Part shown: positions 17,284-26,832 of the stretch, in pieces | Numbering within the stretch: position 1 is the stretch's first letter | Layout: each line of letters opens with the position of its first letter | Assembly (NCBI RefSeq): GCF_031583145.1 | Contig: NZ_CP134050.1 | Coordinates: forward strand, 5,197,501 to 5,261,500 | From: Brevibacillus brevis | Lineage (GTDB): Bacteria > Bacillota > Bacilli > Brevibacillales > Brevibacillaceae | Direction: 5' to 3' | Length of the DNA stretch: 64,000 nucleotides | Notes under the pieces: model-generated | What the model was told of the DNA's origin: nothing | Seen by the model: the letters and a program-made list of their open reading frames with translations, nothing else | Databases searched by the model: none | Position numbers and translations under genes: made by a program

Positions 17284-18413
17284 TTGACGAGCCCGTTTCC
17301 TTTAATGGACACATGGGGAACGATGCGGACGGCCGCATTCGCAAAGGCATGCGGCCAGTCGTTCTCCACCTTTTTCCACTCGGGGTACTGGTAAGCCCTT
17401 GCGTACAATCCGAAGCCGAACGGATCGATATGGTTCTTCTGGCACTTTTGCACCAACCGTTGAAACTCCTTGCCCATCTCCTCTTCGATCTTTTTCTCCA
17501 TTTTTTTGTAATCCTTCTCCATCTCAAATGGAAAAAGGCGCTCGGAGATGGAGACTTTCATGTCCATATCGACATCGATCTGAAAGCGTCCCTGGTCGTG
17601 GCTCACTTTGACTTTTTTGGAGATCCCTTTGACAAAAAAACTGAGCCTTTTTTTCACGACTTGCTTCTTCTTTTCCCCTTCCTTATCCTCATCCGGGTAC
17701 GGGATCGAGACAGAGAGCTCCCCCTTCTTTCCATGAAGCAGCATTTGCAGGTAGACCGATTCCTTTCCGGATATCACCGTTGCCAAGGATCCCTCTTCTT
17801 TCAGCAGGGCTGTGCCCATGACCCGGATGACATTTCCCTTCGCCTTCGCCAGCTTCGTGAGGGATGGAGTCATTCCTTTCTCGTACATCTGGCGGTGCAG
17901 CTCTTCCACCGTCGTCTTGACGGTAATGTTTCTTCGGTTTGCGGTATCCACCAGCTTGGTCAAGTGCATAGCGAGGCGAGGCTTGGTAGGCGGCGGCTTG
18001 CGGAACAAATCATGGACGGGTCCGTCGTAGACGATCATTTTGGCATTGACGCTAAACCGCGCATCGCGAAATACCACGTCCAGGAGACGGAACCAGTCAG
18101 GCGTCTCAAGCAACCGCGTGCCTATGACAAACAGCTGCGTCTTTCCCGACAGCGTCAACCCTGTCACCATCTCGTCAAACCTTGCCCGGGATTGCCTCAG
18201 GGCTTCTGCCCTGACTCCGTACTCCTCTGACTTTTCTTTTGCCTCCCTGCTGAAAATAGGGCTGGATAAGTAGAAAAGCAGTTCGTTTTTCGGGTTCAAG
18301 TCCATGCCGATCATGAGGGAAAGAGTGGCATCCTCCAGATCAATCCGGTCCATGCAGCCGGGCAAAGGCAACCATAACAGCAGCGCCAACAGCAAAAAAA
18401 GTGGCTTCCTCAT
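17280..18413 (-). CDS. Ger(x)C family spore germination lipoprotein (GerAC-like)
   Basis: A 377-residue lipoprotein, the C subunit of a germinant receptor in the inner spore membrane. The signal peptide MRKPLFLLLALLLWLPLPGC ends in the lipobox LPGC. It is followed by MDRIDLEDATLSLMIGMDL, the usual GerAC beginning, and the family C-terminal domain (about 225-360) ending in PEWKKVENDW. The ATG at 18413 overlaps the gerB-like stop. It is the last gene of an A-B-C order operon. Confidence 0.93.
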   Translation of the reverse strand: MRKPLFLLLALLLWLPLPGCMDRIDLEDATLSLMIGMDLNPKNELLFYLSSPIFSREAKEKSEEYGVRAEALRQSRARFDEMVTGLTLSGKTQLFVIGTRLLETPDWFRLLDVVFRDARFSVNAKMIVYDGPVHDLFRKPPPTKPRLAMHLTKLVDTANRRNITVKTTVEELHRQMYEKGMTPSLTKLAKAKGNVIRVMGTALLKEEGSLATVISGKESVYLQMLLHGKKGELSVSIPYPDEDKEGEKKKQVVKKRLSFFVKGISKKVKVSHDQGRFQIDVDMDMKVSISERLFPFEMEKDYKKMEKKIEEEMGKEFQRLVQKCQKNHIDPFGFGLYARAYQYPEWKKVENDWPHAFANAAVRIVPHVSIKGNGLVK

Positions 18414-19510
18414 CCGCTTCGCTCCCCCGCCTTTTTTCCCATAAACATCAACAGACCTGCCAGCAGGCATGGAATCGCATACCCGATCACCATTCCAGTC
18501 CTTCCCCAATAGTCGACCATCTTTTTCAAGTCGCTGAAGGAGGGCGTATACATCACCGCCGCCACTGTGATGAGCAGCAAGATCAGCTTTAGGTAGCCAA
18601 GATGATTTTTGCTGCCGAGCAGCCTGCTTGTGGAAAACACAGTGAGATACATATACGGGATGCCCGTCGTCGACAAAACGAACAGATAGAAAGCCAAAAA
18701 GACGATGTCGAACCGCTCCAAAAACCGAAATTCGATCACTTTGCAAAGGCCCAGCGTCGGCCACGTAAATTGGGTAATCTCGTCCGGGCTGAATAAGCTG
18801 TAGCAGAGGATCGTCACAGTCAAAAAGACCAGCATGGACAGTGTGTTAGCGACAAGCATGCCGGCTACGGCGTACTGCTTTCTTTGCAGAAAAGGGTACC
18901 AGAAAAAGGCAAGCTCAAAGCCCAAAAAAGACAGGATGGTCGATTGGCTGGCTTGCAGAATCGGCTTCCACCCCTCCTTGAACAAGGGAAGCAGATGAAT
19001 CCCGTTCAACTTGGGCCATGTAAAAAAGAGCACAGGAAACATCCAGAGCGTCAGATAAAAAATCAGTTCGGAATAACGCCCCAGCACCCGCACCCCGCCC
19101 TTCATCACCTGGTAGAGCGGGATGATAAACAAAATGACGATGATGTAGCCAGGGGTTTGTGTCAGCAGCCAGATGTTGATCAGGGACACACTGTACGCAA
19201 ATACCGTGATCGCCCCAAACAGGCAATACAGGACAATCAATACCGCCGCTGTGTTGCCCAGCCATTTACCCAGCAGCAGCGGCAGAATCTCCACGATGGT
19301 CTTGTCGGGGTAATGCTTCATCGCATTCAAAAGCAGCAGGCTGGCGACGACGGCAATCCCCCACCCCAGCACGATTGACATCCAGCCGTCCGTTCCCGCG
19401 ATGGAGGCGAGCTCCCGCGGCATCGTCAAAACCCCGATCCCCACCTGCGTACCGTGAATCAACAGCACATACTGGATCGTCGTGATTTCGTTTTTCCCAA
19501 TCCCAGTCAT
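18410..19510 (-). CDS. Spore germination permease, GerB/GerAB family
   Basis: A 366-residue, roughly 10-TM amino-acid-permease-like protein, the B subunit of a germinant receptor. It starts KNEITTIQYVLLIHGTQVGIGVLTMPRELA, with the GIGVLTMPR motif of the endospore germination permease family, and has ITQFTWPTLGLCKVIEFRFLERFD near residue 250. GerB subunits bind or select the germinant. Its ATG overlaps the gerA stop (ATGA), so the three genes are coupled. The germinant cannot be inferred from sequence. Confidence 0.94.
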   Translation of the reverse strand: MTGIGKNEITTIQYVLLIHGTQVGIGVLTMPRELASIAGTDGWMSIVLGWGIAVVASLLLLNAMKHYPDKTIVEILPLLLGKWLGNTAAVLIVLYCLFGAITVFAYSVSLINIWLLTQTPGYIIVILFIIPLYQVMKGGVRVLGRYSELIFYLTLWMFPVLFFTWPKLNGIHLLPLFKEGWKPILQASQSTILSFLGFELAFFWYPFLQRKQYAVAGMLVANTLSMLVFLTVTILCYSLFSPDEITQFTWPTLGLCKVIEFRFLERFDIVFLAFYLFVLSTTGIPYMYLTVFSTSRLLGSKNHLGYLKLILLLITVAAVMYTPSFSDLKKMVDYWGRTGMVIGYAIPCLLAGLLMFMGKKAGERSG

Positions 19511-21048
19511 TTATCGTCCCCCTTGAGACGATTATCTCCCTGTCTCTTGTTTTGCCTCGCTCTGGCGCTGACTGGCCTGTCCTTCATATTCCATAGCGGC
19601 ACACGCACGAAAAAGTCTTTCCAGTCCGCGTATCTCGCCGGCGCAAACGGGCTCCCGTACGGTACGCCCAAAGACTCCAATGAAATCAAATGGCCGATCA
19701 ACGCCATCAGCCCGATGATGATGCCGACAATCCCGAACATGGCGGCCAGCCCCATCATGCCAAAGCGCAGTAAACGCAAGGCTGACGCCATGTCGTAATT
19801 GGGGATGATAAACGAGGCGATGGCGGTAAAGGCGACGACGATGACCATGATATTGCTCACGACTCCCGCCTGTACCACTGCCTGCCCGATTACGATACCG
19901 CCGACGATGCCGACGGTCTGGCCGATCGGGGCTGGCAGACGAACGCCCGCTTCCCGCAGCATTTCCAGTGTCAGCTCCATGAGCATGGCCTCCAGGATCG
20001 GGGGAAAGGGCACCCTTTCGCGAGACTCTCCCACGGACAGAATCAGGTCCAATGGGATCACTTCATAGTTGAACGACACGAGCGCGATGTACAGTGCGGG
20101 AAGAAAGGTCGCTACCAAGAAAGCGGTAAAGCGCAGCAGTCGAATAAAGGTGGCAACAGGCCAGCGCGTGCTGTAATCGTCCACGTTTTGAAAAAAGGAA
20201 GCAAACGTAGCGGGTCCGACCAGCACGATGGGGGACCGGTCCACCACCACGATAACCCTGCCCTGCAGCAAGTGCGAGGCTGCCGTATCAGGCCGCTCCG
20301 TCGTCAAAAATTGGGGGAAGGGCGAAAATGGATCGTCCTCGATCAGCTCTTCCAATTCCCCGGTATTGAGGATGGCATCGACGGTCAGCATGTTGATCCG
20401 GCCTTCCAGTTCACGCAGGACATCCTGACTCACGAGATCCTGCATGAACATGATGGAAATCTTGCCGCTCCCCCGCTCCCCCAAGGTCAGCTCCTTGATT
20501 TTCAGCTCTCGGTTGGGGATGTATCGGCGAATCAGGGCGATGTTCTGGATGCCTGTCTCCACGAAGCCTTGATGGGAGCCCTTCAGAGAGGCTTCCAATT
20601 GGGGGTCTTCCACGGCTCGTTGCGGCCACCCATGGGTTTCCACTACAATCGCTTCCCTGCGCCCCTCAATAAAAAGAACACTGCTCCCGAGCAATATTTC
20701 CTTTTCGACGGATGGGAAGTCCACGTATGTCGAGACGCTCCCGACGGACAGCAAGTCAAGAATGCTCGTGCTCCCTCCCTCGGAAGGGTTCAGCAGCGGA
20801 CGAAGCAGATTGTTGTTGATCGAGTTTTTGTCCACCAGCCCCGACAGGTACACGAGCGCGGCCCGCCCTTCCACGAAGGTGCTTTCAAAGGTGCGGATAA
20901 CCAAGTCCGGGGTCAGCGTAAAAGTCGATTGCACCATGTCAATGTTGTCTTGCAGCTTCTCGGAGATCGGTTGGATGGAGCGTGTGCTTGTCCGTTTTCC
21001 CATCATCGCCAATGCCCGTTTTCTTCCCAACCATCCCTTCAGACTCAT
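19507..21048 (-). CDS. Spore germination protein, GerA family
   Basis: A 513-residue GerA-family subunit: a hydrophilic N-terminal half (about 1-300, two NGM subdomains, with SVLFIEGRREAIVVETHGWPQRAV) and a C-terminal membrane half. The membrane half contains the conserved PFPPILEAMLMELTLEMLREA, PIGQTVGIVGGIVIGQA and SFIIPNYDMA. The A subunits form an oligomeric channel that releases ions on germinant binding. The ATG at 21048 has AAGGA 10 bases upstream. It is the first gene of the operon; a forespore-type promoter lies upstream. Confidence 0.95.
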   Translation of the reverse strand: MSLKGWLGRKRALAMMGKRTSTRSIQPISEKLQDNIDMVQSTFTLTPDLVIRTFESTFVEGRAALVYLSGLVDKNSINNNLLRPLLNPSEGGSTSILDLLSVGSVSTYVDFPSVEKEILLGSSVLFIEGRREAIVVETHGWPQRAVEDPQLEASLKGSHQGFVETGIQNIALIRRYIPNRELKIKELTLGERGSGKISIMFMQDLVSQDVLRELEGRINMLTVDAILNTGELEELIEDDPFSPFPQFLTTERPDTAASHLLQGRVIVVVDRSPIVLVGPATFASFFQNVDDYSTRWPVATFIRLLRFTAFLVATFLPALYIALVSFNYEVIPLDLILSVGESRERVPFPPILEAMLMELTLEMLREAGVRLPAPIGQTVGIVGGIVIGQAVVQAGVVSNIMVIVVAFTAIASFIIPNYDMASALRLLRFGMMGLAAMFGIVGIIIGLMALIGHLISLESLGVPYGSPFAPARYADWKDFFVRVPLWNMKDRPVSARARQNKRQGDNRLKGDDK

Positions 21049-21085
21049 CTGTCCACGTTCCTTGCCAAGTTGTAATAGGTTCTAT

Positions 21086-21115
21086 TAGCGTGAGTGAAGA
21101 CTGCCAAAAATATGC
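21086..21115 (-). promoter_or_regulatory. Possible forespore (Sigma-G) promoter of the ger operon
   Basis: GCATA (21111-21115), 18 bases and CACGCTA (21086-21092) on the minus strand, about 40 bases before the gerA-like start. The -35 fits Sigma-G well and the -10 is imperfect. Known ger receptor operons are Sigma-G dependent. Confidence 0.4.
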
Positions 21116-21152
21116 ACACACCCGGGAAGATAGCGCCTTGGCCTGCCAGCTG

Positions 21153-21198
21153 AAAAAAAAGAAGCAGGCTGCCGGGTGATGGAGCCCGTCAGCCTGCC
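21153..21198 (-). terminator. Intrinsic terminator after the CcdC-like gene
   Basis: The outer stem GCAGGCTG (21164-21171 with 21190-21197) plus an inner GGGC pairing is followed by T8 on the minus strand. It ends the YtrA-type operon. Confidence 0.85.
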
Positions 21199-21206
21199 GC
21201 TATGTT

Positions 21207-21695
21207 TTACGTACCCGAGATGGTTTTCGTGAATTTGATGTAGCTGCCGATTCGCCAAATGCCGACATAAAGAACCCCCATCAGCATCATCAGAACGGAC
21301 AATTCGATAACATCGATGGATTTGAAGTACTGCGTCAACAAGACGCGAATGAGCACGATCGCAATCAGGATGAATTTGAGATTCCGGTTTGGCTTCGAAT
21401 AGACCAACCCATCCTCTCTTTTCTCATATTCGGTTTGCTTCAGCATGACCACCCCGAAAACGACACCGAGAAGACCGGCAATCAACAGCTCCCAAGCTGC
21501 CGGCACGTGAAACGGTTTCCCGGGGATGTGCATGAGCTGGTACAAGCTCCATGGAATCACCACAAGCAATACCACAATGGGGGCCAGAATCCCGTAGCCT
21601 TTTCCCCTGATCGGCTTCTTCCCTCTCCTGGTTCTGAGCCAAATTCCCAAACCAATGATCAAGATGACAATAACGATAGGAATATACGTTTCCAT
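21207..21695 (-). CDS. CcdC-like (DUF1453) membrane protein
   Basis: A 162-residue polytopic protein with about five TM segments. After TM1 comes RTRRGKKPIRGKGYGIL, and the second half reads KQTEYEKREDGLVYSKPNRNLKFILIAIVLIRVLL and IWRIGSYIKF. This follows the layout of Bacillus CcdC (cytochrome c biogenesis locus) and YoaS-like proteins (DUF1453). Here it is not next to cytochrome genes but is the last gene behind a GntR-ABC-permease set, 48 bases downstream. Its role there is unknown. The start is supported by GGAAGG. Confidence 0.65.
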   Translation of the reverse strand: METYIPIVIVILIIGLGIWLRTRRGKKPIRGKGYGILAPIVVLLVVIPWSLYQLMHIPGKPFHVPAAWELLIAGLLGVVFGVVMLKQTEYEKREDGLVYSKPNRNLKFILIAIVLIRVLLTQYFKSIDVIELSVLMMLMGVLYVGIWRIGSYIKFTKTISGT

Positions 21696-21743
21696 GACGT
21701 CCTTCCTTTCTTCATAGTTGTAATGGGTGGATGCCCTCGGTTG

Positions 21744-22523
21744 CTAGAGAGCCAGTTTGCGTTCTAGCAGGTAGGCCGCCACGCGGATGAAAAGATAGGC
21801 GGCGATCCAACTGATGACCATGCCTGCCGCCACTCCCCCCGGATTGGGGAACCAGATCCCAGCCTGGTCGCTGAATAGTCGGCGCCCCAAATGGTAGTTG
21901 GGAAAAAAAGTCGTAAATCCGTTGTAGAAAGTGCTCAAGCCGCCGATGATGACGATCCACAGAATCGGACTGATCGGTCGGAGAGTCGTGTAATGGGTAG
22001 AGGAAAGCAGGATGCTGAGGGAGAGAATGGACGGACTGAAGCCGACGACGATCGCCAGCAACGGCAGTCCCGTCACCATGGTCAGCCATACATCCGCGGA
22101 CGAATACCCTTCCACCAGCAGCGCGATGATCCCGGCAAACAGCGAAATCAGCACGTACACCCCGCATGCGATCGCTACCGTCCGCAGCCAGGCAGCGACG
22201 AACTTGGCGCCTACCAGACTGAGCCGCGAATAAGGCAGGGTGAGCCACCATCCGAAGGTCCCGTTCTCCCATTCCCTTTTGAGCATCATGACTCCCATGA
22301 CGACCAGCATGTAGGGAAAACCGATCGCGACGCCCCAAAGCTGAGGCAATTGGAGCTGACCTTGGATCGCAAAATAAGCAGCTACTCCAATGGCGACAAG
22401 GACGAGAAGCGCCAGGTAAATGGCCCTCCCACCCCTGGAACCATGCGAGCGATCCAGCTTCCTCCTGCTTCCCTTCAGCTTCCATTCATGACGGACGAGC
22501 GCCCAAAACGTGCGAGAACTCAT
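21744..22523 (-). CDS. ABC transporter permease (ABC-2 type)
   Basis: A 259-residue integral membrane protein with about six TM helices and a basic N-terminal tail. The first TM is near residue 40; KREWENGTFGWWLTLPYSR is the cytoplasmic loop typical of ABC-2 permeases. The ATG at 22523 overlaps the ATPase stop as ATGA and has GGGAG 8 bases upstream, which decides it over a GTG three codons earlier. It pairs with the ATPase encoded upstream. Transport direction and substrate are unknown; YtrA-type operons often respond to cell-wall-active peptides. Confidence 0.8.
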   Translation of the reverse strand: MSSRTFWALVRHEWKLKGSRRKLDRSHGSRGGRAIYLALLVLVAIGVAAYFAIQGQLQLPQLWGVAIGFPYMLVVMGVMMLKREWENGTFGWWLTLPYSRLSLVGAKFVAAWLRTVAIACGVYVLISLFAGIIALLVEGYSSADVWLTMVTGLPLLAIVVGFSPSILSLSILLSSTHYTTLRPISPILWIVIIGGLSTFYNGFTTFFPNYHLGRRLFSDQAGIWFPNPGGVAAGMVISWIAAYLFIRVAAYLLERKLAL

Positions 22524-23236
22524 CGGCTCCACTCCCTTTTGTAAAACGTCCGGAATACGTCGTGAAGGGATCCATGCTGCGCCCGCAGCTCCTCGGCTTC
22601 ACCGGACCAGATCGCTTTTCCCCGATCCATGAGGACGATATAGTCAAACAGCCCTTCCACTTCCTGAATATCGTGCGTACTGATCAGGATGGACACCTCC
22701 CGCTCTTCCAAATAATCGATCATGCCGGAAATGATCGCTTCACGGGAAATCACATCAATCCCGGCGAACGGCTCATCCAGAATAATGAGCGGTACATCGC
22801 GGGCCATGCAAAGAATCAGCATCACCCTCGCCTCCTGTCCTCTGCTCATGCCGCTCATGCTCATTTCCAAATCGACGTCCATGTACGCGGCGAATGCTTT
22901 GGCTGCGTCCATGTCAAACCCCGGCAAGAAGGAGGCTCCCCATTCGAACGCCTGCAGCACGGTTTGACGCGGATACCAGCGAGCCCGATCCGGAAGGTAG
23001 GCAACGTCGTGGTTCGTCTGCCACCCCGGCGCTCGCCCAAACACCCTGATCTCTCCTGCGTCCGGTTTGATCAGGCCAGTGATGGCGCGAAAAAAAGTGG
23101 ACTTGCCGCAACCGTTTGGACCGAGCACGCCCACGATTCGTCCGGAGGGAATAGCCACATCCAGGCGGTCGAGCGCGTTTTTTTTGCCGTAGCGCTTCGT
23201 CAACTGGTCACATTGGACAATAGGCTGCGCCATCAT
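22520..23236 (-). CDS. ABC transporter ATP-binding protein
   Basis: A 238-residue nucleotide-binding subunit. Walker A is GPNGCGKST (about 39-47), Walker B LIILDEPFAGID (about 152-163) and the switch histidine is in STHD. The signature is degenerate (MSRGQEAR in place of LSGGQ), as seen in several YtrB-like proteins. The start is one of two adjacent ATGs, 5 or 8 bases after GGAGGA, overlapping the regulator's stop. It is the middle of a tightly overlapping regulator-ATPase-permease operon. Confidence 0.9.
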   Translation of the reverse strand: MMAQPIVQCDQLTKRYGKKNALDRLDVAIPSGRIVGVLGPNGCGKSTFFRAITGLIKPDAGEIRVFGRAPGWQTNHDVAYLPDRARWYPRQTVLQAFEWGASFLPGFDMDAAKAFAAYMDVDLEMSMSGMSRGQEARVMLILCMARDVPLIILDEPFAGIDVISREAIISGMIDYLEEREVSILISTHDIQEVEGLFDYIVLMDRGKAIWSGEAEELRAQHGSLHDVFRTFYKREWSR

Positions 23237-23637
23237 CGGGTTCCTCCTTCTCCATTTCGATAGTTCCTGTTGAGGTAGCCCTGGATTTCTGCCAGAGATA
23301 TGCCCAGACTGGCCATCTGCTCCATGAACGAATCCATGTATTTCGACGCCAGCTCCGTCCGAAACGACTGCACTCGTTCGGACGACGAAGTGACGTAGGT
23401 TCCCTGTCCCCGGCGTTTTTCCGTTAATCCGTCACGCTCCAGCTCCTGGTAGGCTCTCATCACCGTATTCGGGTTCATCCGGAGTTCCAGAGCCAGCTCG
23501 CGTACGGATGGCATTTTTGCTCCCAATTCGATTTCTCCTTTTGCGATAGCGCTGCGTACTTGATCCAGGATTTGCTCGTACAGCGGTTGGCTAAAATCGA
23601 TCCTGAACCGCAGAGAGCCAATCTTTTGTTCCTCCAT
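23233..23637 (-). CDS. GntR family transcriptional regulator, YtrA subfamily
   Basis: A 134-residue regulator: a winged helix at about 10-78 (QPLYEQILDQVRSAIAKGEIELGAKMPSVRELALELRMNPNTVMRAYQELERDGL, then RRGQGTYV), then a short helical tail instead of a ligand-binding domain, which defines the YtrA subfamily. The ATG at 23637 has AGGAGG 7 bases upstream. It heads the operon and almost certainly represses it through the operator at 23669-23693. Confidence 0.92.
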   Translation of the reverse strand: MEEQKIGSLRFRIDFSQPLYEQILDQVRSAIAKGEIELGAKMPSVRELALELRMNPNTVMRAYQELERDGLTEKRRGQGTYVTSSSERVQSFRTELASKYMDSFMEQMASLGISLAEIQGYLNRNYRNGEGGTR

Positions 23638-23668
23638 GGGCTTTCCTCCTGCCCTTTCTTGCATATGT

Positions 23669-23701
23669 AGTGTATTATATCACTTAATACACTTAACACA
23701 A
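23669..23701 (-). promoter_or_regulatory. YtrA-type operator overlapping the operon promoter
   Basis: AGTGTA (23669-23674) and TACACT (23688-23693) are separated by exactly 13 bp, the spacing described for YtrA of Bacillus subtilis. On the minus strand a promoter, TTGTGT (23696-23701), 16 bases and TATAAT (23674-23679), lies across it, so a bound regulator would block RNA polymerase. Confidence 0.8.
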
Positions 23702-23746
23702 GGGGGAGTGAACCATATTGTTAGCATTTACCGTTTTACGAAAACA

Positions 23747-23776
23747 AAAAAAGAGCCGTTTCTTCGGCTCCTTTTT
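23747..23776 (-). terminator. Intrinsic terminator of fadNAE
   Basis: A GAGCCG/CGGCTC stem flanked by A- and T-runs lies a few bases past the fadE stop, with the long T-run on the minus strand. Confidence 0.85.
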
Positions 23777-23780
23777 GCTT

Positions 23781-25559
23781 TTATAGCGCGTATCCGCCCG
23801 CTTCGATCACCCGGTCCGCGATGGTTCTCTTCAGGTGCACCGTATTGACCGGGGTGCGGCGTGTCAGCTTTTTCAGGATCGACAAGCGCAGGCGCAGGTC
23901 GTCTCCTTCTTCCATAGTCGCGAGCGCTTCTTTTGCCCATGCCTCCACCCGATCGAACGCTTCCTGGACGTAGACCGTGGTCAAATCCAGCTTTTGCTGC
24001 TCGCTTTCCAGACCGTTCGCCGCGATCGCCTTTTCCGTCCGTTTCACAATGCTGTCCATCGCGTACAGCTCGATGATCATATCTGCCGCGAAGGCCAGCA
24101 GCTCCTGCTCTTTGGAGATGGCCTGCTGGTACTTCATCAGCGCGGAGCCCGCGACCATCAGGATGATTTTCCGCGTCATGTCGATCAAGTGCTTTTCGGC
24201 AGCCAGCGGCGCATCCTCGATCTCCTGCGGATAGTAGCTCATCAGCTCCTGCTGCAAGTTGGCGGCAGCCTGCAGCAGCGGCAGCTCGCCCTTCATCGCC
24301 TTCTTCACCAGCGTATCCGGAATCAGCAGCCGGTTGATTTCATTCGTTCCTTCAAAAATTCGGTTGATGCGGGAGTCGCGGTACATGTTCTCGATTTCAT
24401 ACTCGGACATAAAGCCGTACCCGCCGTGGATCTGCACGCCTTCGTCCACGCAGTAATCCAGCACTTCGGTCGCAAACACCTTGTTGATGGAGCACTCGAT
24501 GGCATAGTCGGCGATTGCTTTCGCTACCTCCTGACCTTCGTCCGCCTTCTCGCCAAGTCTGCTGAGCGCGGTGTCAAACAGCCCTACCGTCCGGTAAACC
24601 GAGCTTTCTGCCGCGTACGTCTTCAGCGCCATGTTCGCCAGCTTGTTTTTGATCAGTGTGAAATTTGCGATAGGCGTCTTGAACTGCTTGCGTTCCTTTG
24701 CATAGTTCGTGGCAATCTCCAACGCGCGCTTCGCGGATCCGACCGCTCCCACCGCGAGCTTGTAACGTCCCACGTTCAGGATGTTAAACGCGATGACATG
24801 GCCTCTGCCCGGCTCTCCCAGCAGGTTTTCCACCGGTACTTTGGCGTCCTGGAAAATGACCGTGCGCGTCGAGGAGCTCTTGATCCCCATCTTCTTCTCT
24901 TCGGGACCGAACGACACACCGGGGAAGGTCCTCTCTACGATAAAGGCGGTGAATTTCTCCCCGTCGATTTTGGCGTACACGATGAAGACGTCCGCGAAGC
25001 CCGCATTCGTGATCCACTGCTTTTCCCCGTTCAGAAGGTAGTGGGTGCCGTCGGCGGACAAGGTCGCCGTCGTCTTCGCCCCGAGCGCATCCGACCCCGA
25101 TCCCGGCTCCGTCAGGCAATACGCGGCGATCCGGGCACCGGAGGCCAGGTCGGGCAAATAGCGGCGTTTTTGATCGTCGTTGCCGAAGTAGACGATCGGC
25201 AGGGAGCCGATGCCCACGTGCGCTCCGTAGCTGAGGGCGAAGCCGCGCGCCAGCGAGAACTTTTCCGTCACCAGTGCGGTGCTCACCTTATCCAGTCCCA
25301 GCCCCTCGTATTTTTCCGGCACATCTCCGGCCAGGAGCCCCAGCTCGCCCGCTTTTTTCAGCAAGCGCACGGAAATCTCGAAGTTGTGGTTTTCGATTTC
25401 CTCCAGATGCGGGCGCACCTCTTTGTTGACGAAGTCCTCGGTTGTCTTGGCAATCATCTTTTGCTCTTCGTTGTACTCCTCCGGCACGAACACGTCATCT
25501 GCCGAGCCTGCATCGATCAGAAAGCTTCCACCGCGGATCAGTTCTTTCGTATCTGCCAT
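23781..25559 (-). CDS. fadE: Acyl-CoA dehydrogenase
   Basis: A 592-residue FAD enzyme performing the first beta-oxidation step. The core (about 25-410) has YCLTEPGSGSDALGAKT, WITNAGFADVFIVYAK, the helical part with GRYKLAVGAVGSAKRALEIA and KERKQF, and IHGGYGFMSEYEIENMYRDSRINRIFEGTNEINR. A C-terminal extension of about 170 residues matches the long FadE (YusJ) type of Bacilli. AAAGGAG precedes the ATG. It is the last gene of fadN-fadA-fadE. Confidence 0.95.
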   Translation of the reverse strand: MADTKELIRGGSFLIDAGSADDVFVPEEYNEEQKMIAKTTEDFVNKEVRPHLEEIENHNFEISVRLLKKAGELGLLAGDVPEKYEGLGLDKVSTALVTEKFSLARGFALSYGAHVGIGSLPIVYFGNDDQKRRYLPDLASGARIAAYCLTEPGSGSDALGAKTTATLSADGTHYLLNGEKQWITNAGFADVFIVYAKIDGEKFTAFIVERTFPGVSFGPEEKKMGIKSSSTRTVIFQDAKVPVENLLGEPGRGHVIAFNILNVGRYKLAVGAVGSAKRALEIATNYAKERKQFKTPIANFTLIKNKLANMALKTYAAESSVYRTVGLFDTALSRLGEKADEGQEVAKAIADYAIECSINKVFATEVLDYCVDEGVQIHGGYGFMSEYEIENMYRDSRINRIFEGTNEINRLLIPDTLVKKAMKGELPLLQAAANLQQELMSYYPQEIEDAPLAAEKHLIDMTRKIILMVAGSALMKYQQAISKEQELLAFAADMIIELYAMDSIVKRTEKAIAANGLESEQQKLDLTTVYVQEAFDRVEAWAKEALATMEEGDDLRLRLSILKKLTRRTPVNTVHLKRTIADRVIEAGGYAL

Positions 25560-25605
25560 TGCAATCCCTCTCCTTTATGGTTCCAAAATGGATGATCGTG
25601 AAGGT

Positions 25606-26784
25606 TTACAACATTTCGAATACGCCAGCCGCACCCATCCCGCCGCCGACGCACATCGTGACGACGCCGTACTTGCCGCCGCGCCGCTTCAATTCGTTCA
25701 GGATGGAGATCGTCAGCTTGGTCCCTGTGCAGCCCATCGGATGTCCCAAGGCGATGGCCCCTCCGTTGACGTTTACTTTCTCCGGATCCAGTCCCAGCTC
25801 GCGGATCACGGCGACAGCCTGCGATGCGAACGCTTCATTCAATTCGAACAGATCGATGTCCGCAAGCCCCAGCCCCGCCAGCTTGAGCGCTTTGGGGATC
25901 GCCACAATCGGTCCGATTCCCATCACATCGGGATCGACTCCCCCTACCGTAAAGGAACGGAACTTGGCGATCGGCTCGATCCCCAGCTCGGCAGCCTTGT
26001 CGGCGGACATGACCAGCACTGCCGCTGCGCCGTCGCTCGTCTGCGAGGAGTTCCCCGCCGTCACCGTCCCTTGCACGTGGAACACGGGCTTCAGCTTGGC
26101 CAGCGCCTCCAGCGTCGTATCCGGACGCGGACCCTCGTCGATCTGGAATACCTTTTCTTTTATTTGCAGGGTGCCGTTTTCGTCAAAAGAGTGCTGCTTC
26201 ACCGTGAGCGGCACAATTTCTTCCTGAAACTTGCCGGAAGCGATTGCTGCCGTCGCCCGTTGATGGCTGACGAGGGAAAAGGCGTCCTGGTCTTCCCGGG
26301 AAACGTTGTACCTTTTGGCTACTTCCTCCGCCGTGTGCCCCATCCCCATGTACGCCTGGGGCATGGTTTCGACCAACGTAGGGTTCAGTGCGACCTTGTG
26401 CCCCGTCATCGGCAAAAGGCTCATGCTCTCCACGCCGCCTGCCACGACGACATCGGCGCTGCCTGTGATGATTTGCTGGGCCGCGTAGGCGATGCTTTGC
26501 AGGCCCGATGAGCAAAAACGGTTGATGGTGACACCCGCTACATTCGTCGGCAGCCCGGCGCGCAGGCCGATCAGCCGCGCCATGTTCATCCCCTGCTCCG
26601 CTTCCGGCGTAGCGGTCCCCATGATCACATCGTCTATCTGAGCCGGATCCAATTGCGGGACACGGCGCAGCAAATCGCTCACTACCGCTCCCCCCATATC
26701 CACCGGATGTACATCCTTCAAGCTGCCCCGCTTCGCTCTGCCGACTGCGGTGCGGGCGCCTGCCACGATCACTGCTTCTCTCAT
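25606..26784 (-). CDS. fadA: Acetyl-CoA C-acyltransferase (3-ketoacyl-CoA thiolase)
   Basis: A 392-residue thiolase that cleaves 3-ketoacyl-CoA with CoA. The acyl-carrying cysteine is C91 in [11 protein letters not shown]; the C-terminal motifs are [15 protein letters not shown] and CVGGGMGAA, which supply the catalytic His and second Cys. AAGGAGG lies 10 bases before the ATG. It forms the trifunctional beta-oxidation set with fadN upstream and fadE downstream. Confidence 0.96.
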   Translation of the reverse strand: MREAVIVAGARTAVGRAKRGSLKDVHPVDMGGAVVSDLLRRVPQLDPAQIDDVIMGTATPEAEQGMNMARLIGLRAGLPTNVAGVTINRFCSSGLQSIAYAAQQIITGSADVVVAGGVESMSLLPMTGHKVALNPTLVETMPQAYMGMGHTAEEVAKRYNVSREDQDAFSLVSHQRATAAIASGKFQEEIVPLTVKQHSFDENGTLQIKEKVFQIDEGPRPDTTLEALAKLKPVFHVQGTVTAGNSSQTSDGAAAVLVMSADKAAELGIEPIAKFRSFTVGGVDPDVMGIGPIVAIPKALKLAGLGLADIDLFELNEAFASQAVAVIRELGLDPEKVNVNGGAIALGHPMGCTGTKLTISILNELKRRGGKYGVVTMCVGGGMGAAGVFEML

Positions 26785-26832
26785 CGCTTTTTTGCCTCCT
26801 TCTCCCTTGTGGAACTGCGGACCCTGCCGGAA

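Noticed and set aside
18414-18764. Upstream extension of the GerC-like frame
   Set aside because: It lies inside the gerB-like gene in another frame; the lipoprotein signal and ATGA overlap fix the start at 18413.
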